Positions 63,966-64,000 of a stretch of DNA of 64,000 nt are shown in pieces. Both the position numbers and the translations under genes were made by a program. The notes beneath the pieces were generated by a model. That model was not told where the DNA came from and searched no databases. It saw nothing but the letters and a program-made list of their open reading frames with translations. Position 1 is the first letter of the stretch, and each line of letters begins with the position of its first letter. Source of the DNA: Anaerotruncus sp. MC2020 (GTDB lineage: Bacteria > Bacillota > Clostridia > Oscillospirales > Ruminococcaceae); assembly GCA_000701945.1 (NCBI GenBank), contig KL370841.1, forward strand, positions 275,150-339,149, read 5' to 3'.

Positions 63966-64000
63966 CGGCATTCCCCCCTTTCGCGTATTCGATACGTATC

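Overview
The window is the replication-origin region of a Gram-positive, fairly GC-rich Clostridia chromosome, most likely Ruminococcus or a close Oscillospiraceae relative. The evidence is the Firmicutes origin gene order (remB, recF, S4 protein, dnaN, dnaA, then rpmH, rnpA, yidD, yidC, jag, mnmE, mnmG, rsmG, noc, parA, parB), together with a YtaF homologue, Thr-rich sortase-type surface proteins and many AGGAGG ribosome sites. Genes left of about 22.9 kb mostly read leftward and genes to the right mostly read rightward, as expected for two replichores leaving an origin at dnaA/rpmH.

Layout. 0-4.5 kb: end of a purine nucleoside phosphorylase gene, carB, a small lipoprotein, and an intergenic cluster of DnaA-box-like sites. 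4.5-12.3 kb: M20 dipeptidase, MsmX/UgpC-type sugar ATPase, RsuA pseudouridine synthase, NrdR, a TIM-barrel isomerase-like protein, YtaF and a metallophosphoesterase. 12.3-22.9 kb: leftward gyrA, gyrB, remB, recF, S4, dnaN, dnaA. 21.0-23.4 kb: bipartite oriC. 23.4-35 kb: rightward ribosomal protein/RNase P/membrane insertase/tRNA modification genes, then noc and parAB with parS sites, then serS. 35-40 kb: two tiny membrane-protein genes and a two-component system with a MacB-like ABC exporter. 40-50 kb: exonuclease, MmcQ-like protein, lipoprotein, diiron flavoprotein, cation antiporter, MATE pump and two convergent EAL-domain proteins. 50.4-56.7 kb: a cobalamin-riboswitch operon. 56.7-58.2 kb: a GNAT acetyltransferase behind a leader peptide/attenuator and an HTH-desulfoferrodoxin regulator. 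58.3-64 kb: three sigma/anti-sigma modules around a MerR-TipAS regulator.

The most striking system is the cobalamin operon. A consensus promoter and B12 riboswitch drive five overlapping genes: a sortase-anchored surface protein, a membrane protein that combines an alpha/alpha-repeat domain with a DUF4430-type domain (the same two-part plan as animal intrinsic factor/transcobalamin), and a complete ECF transporter (EcfT, a fused double EcfA, an S component). Together they look like a surface capture-and-import pathway for corrinoids in a Gram-positive gut bacterium. A parS site lies in the leader of this operon.

Other notable signals are 9-bp DnaA-box-like sites repeatedly arranged in pairs 12 bp apart, both at oriC and at a distant cluster near 4.3 kb; seven parS sites spread over 22 kb; a Noc/ParB pair whose specificity residues can be read directly; heptamer-armed repeat elements; and a shared operator candidate in two neighbouring promoters. 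All functions are inferred from sequence by eye; no database search was run.
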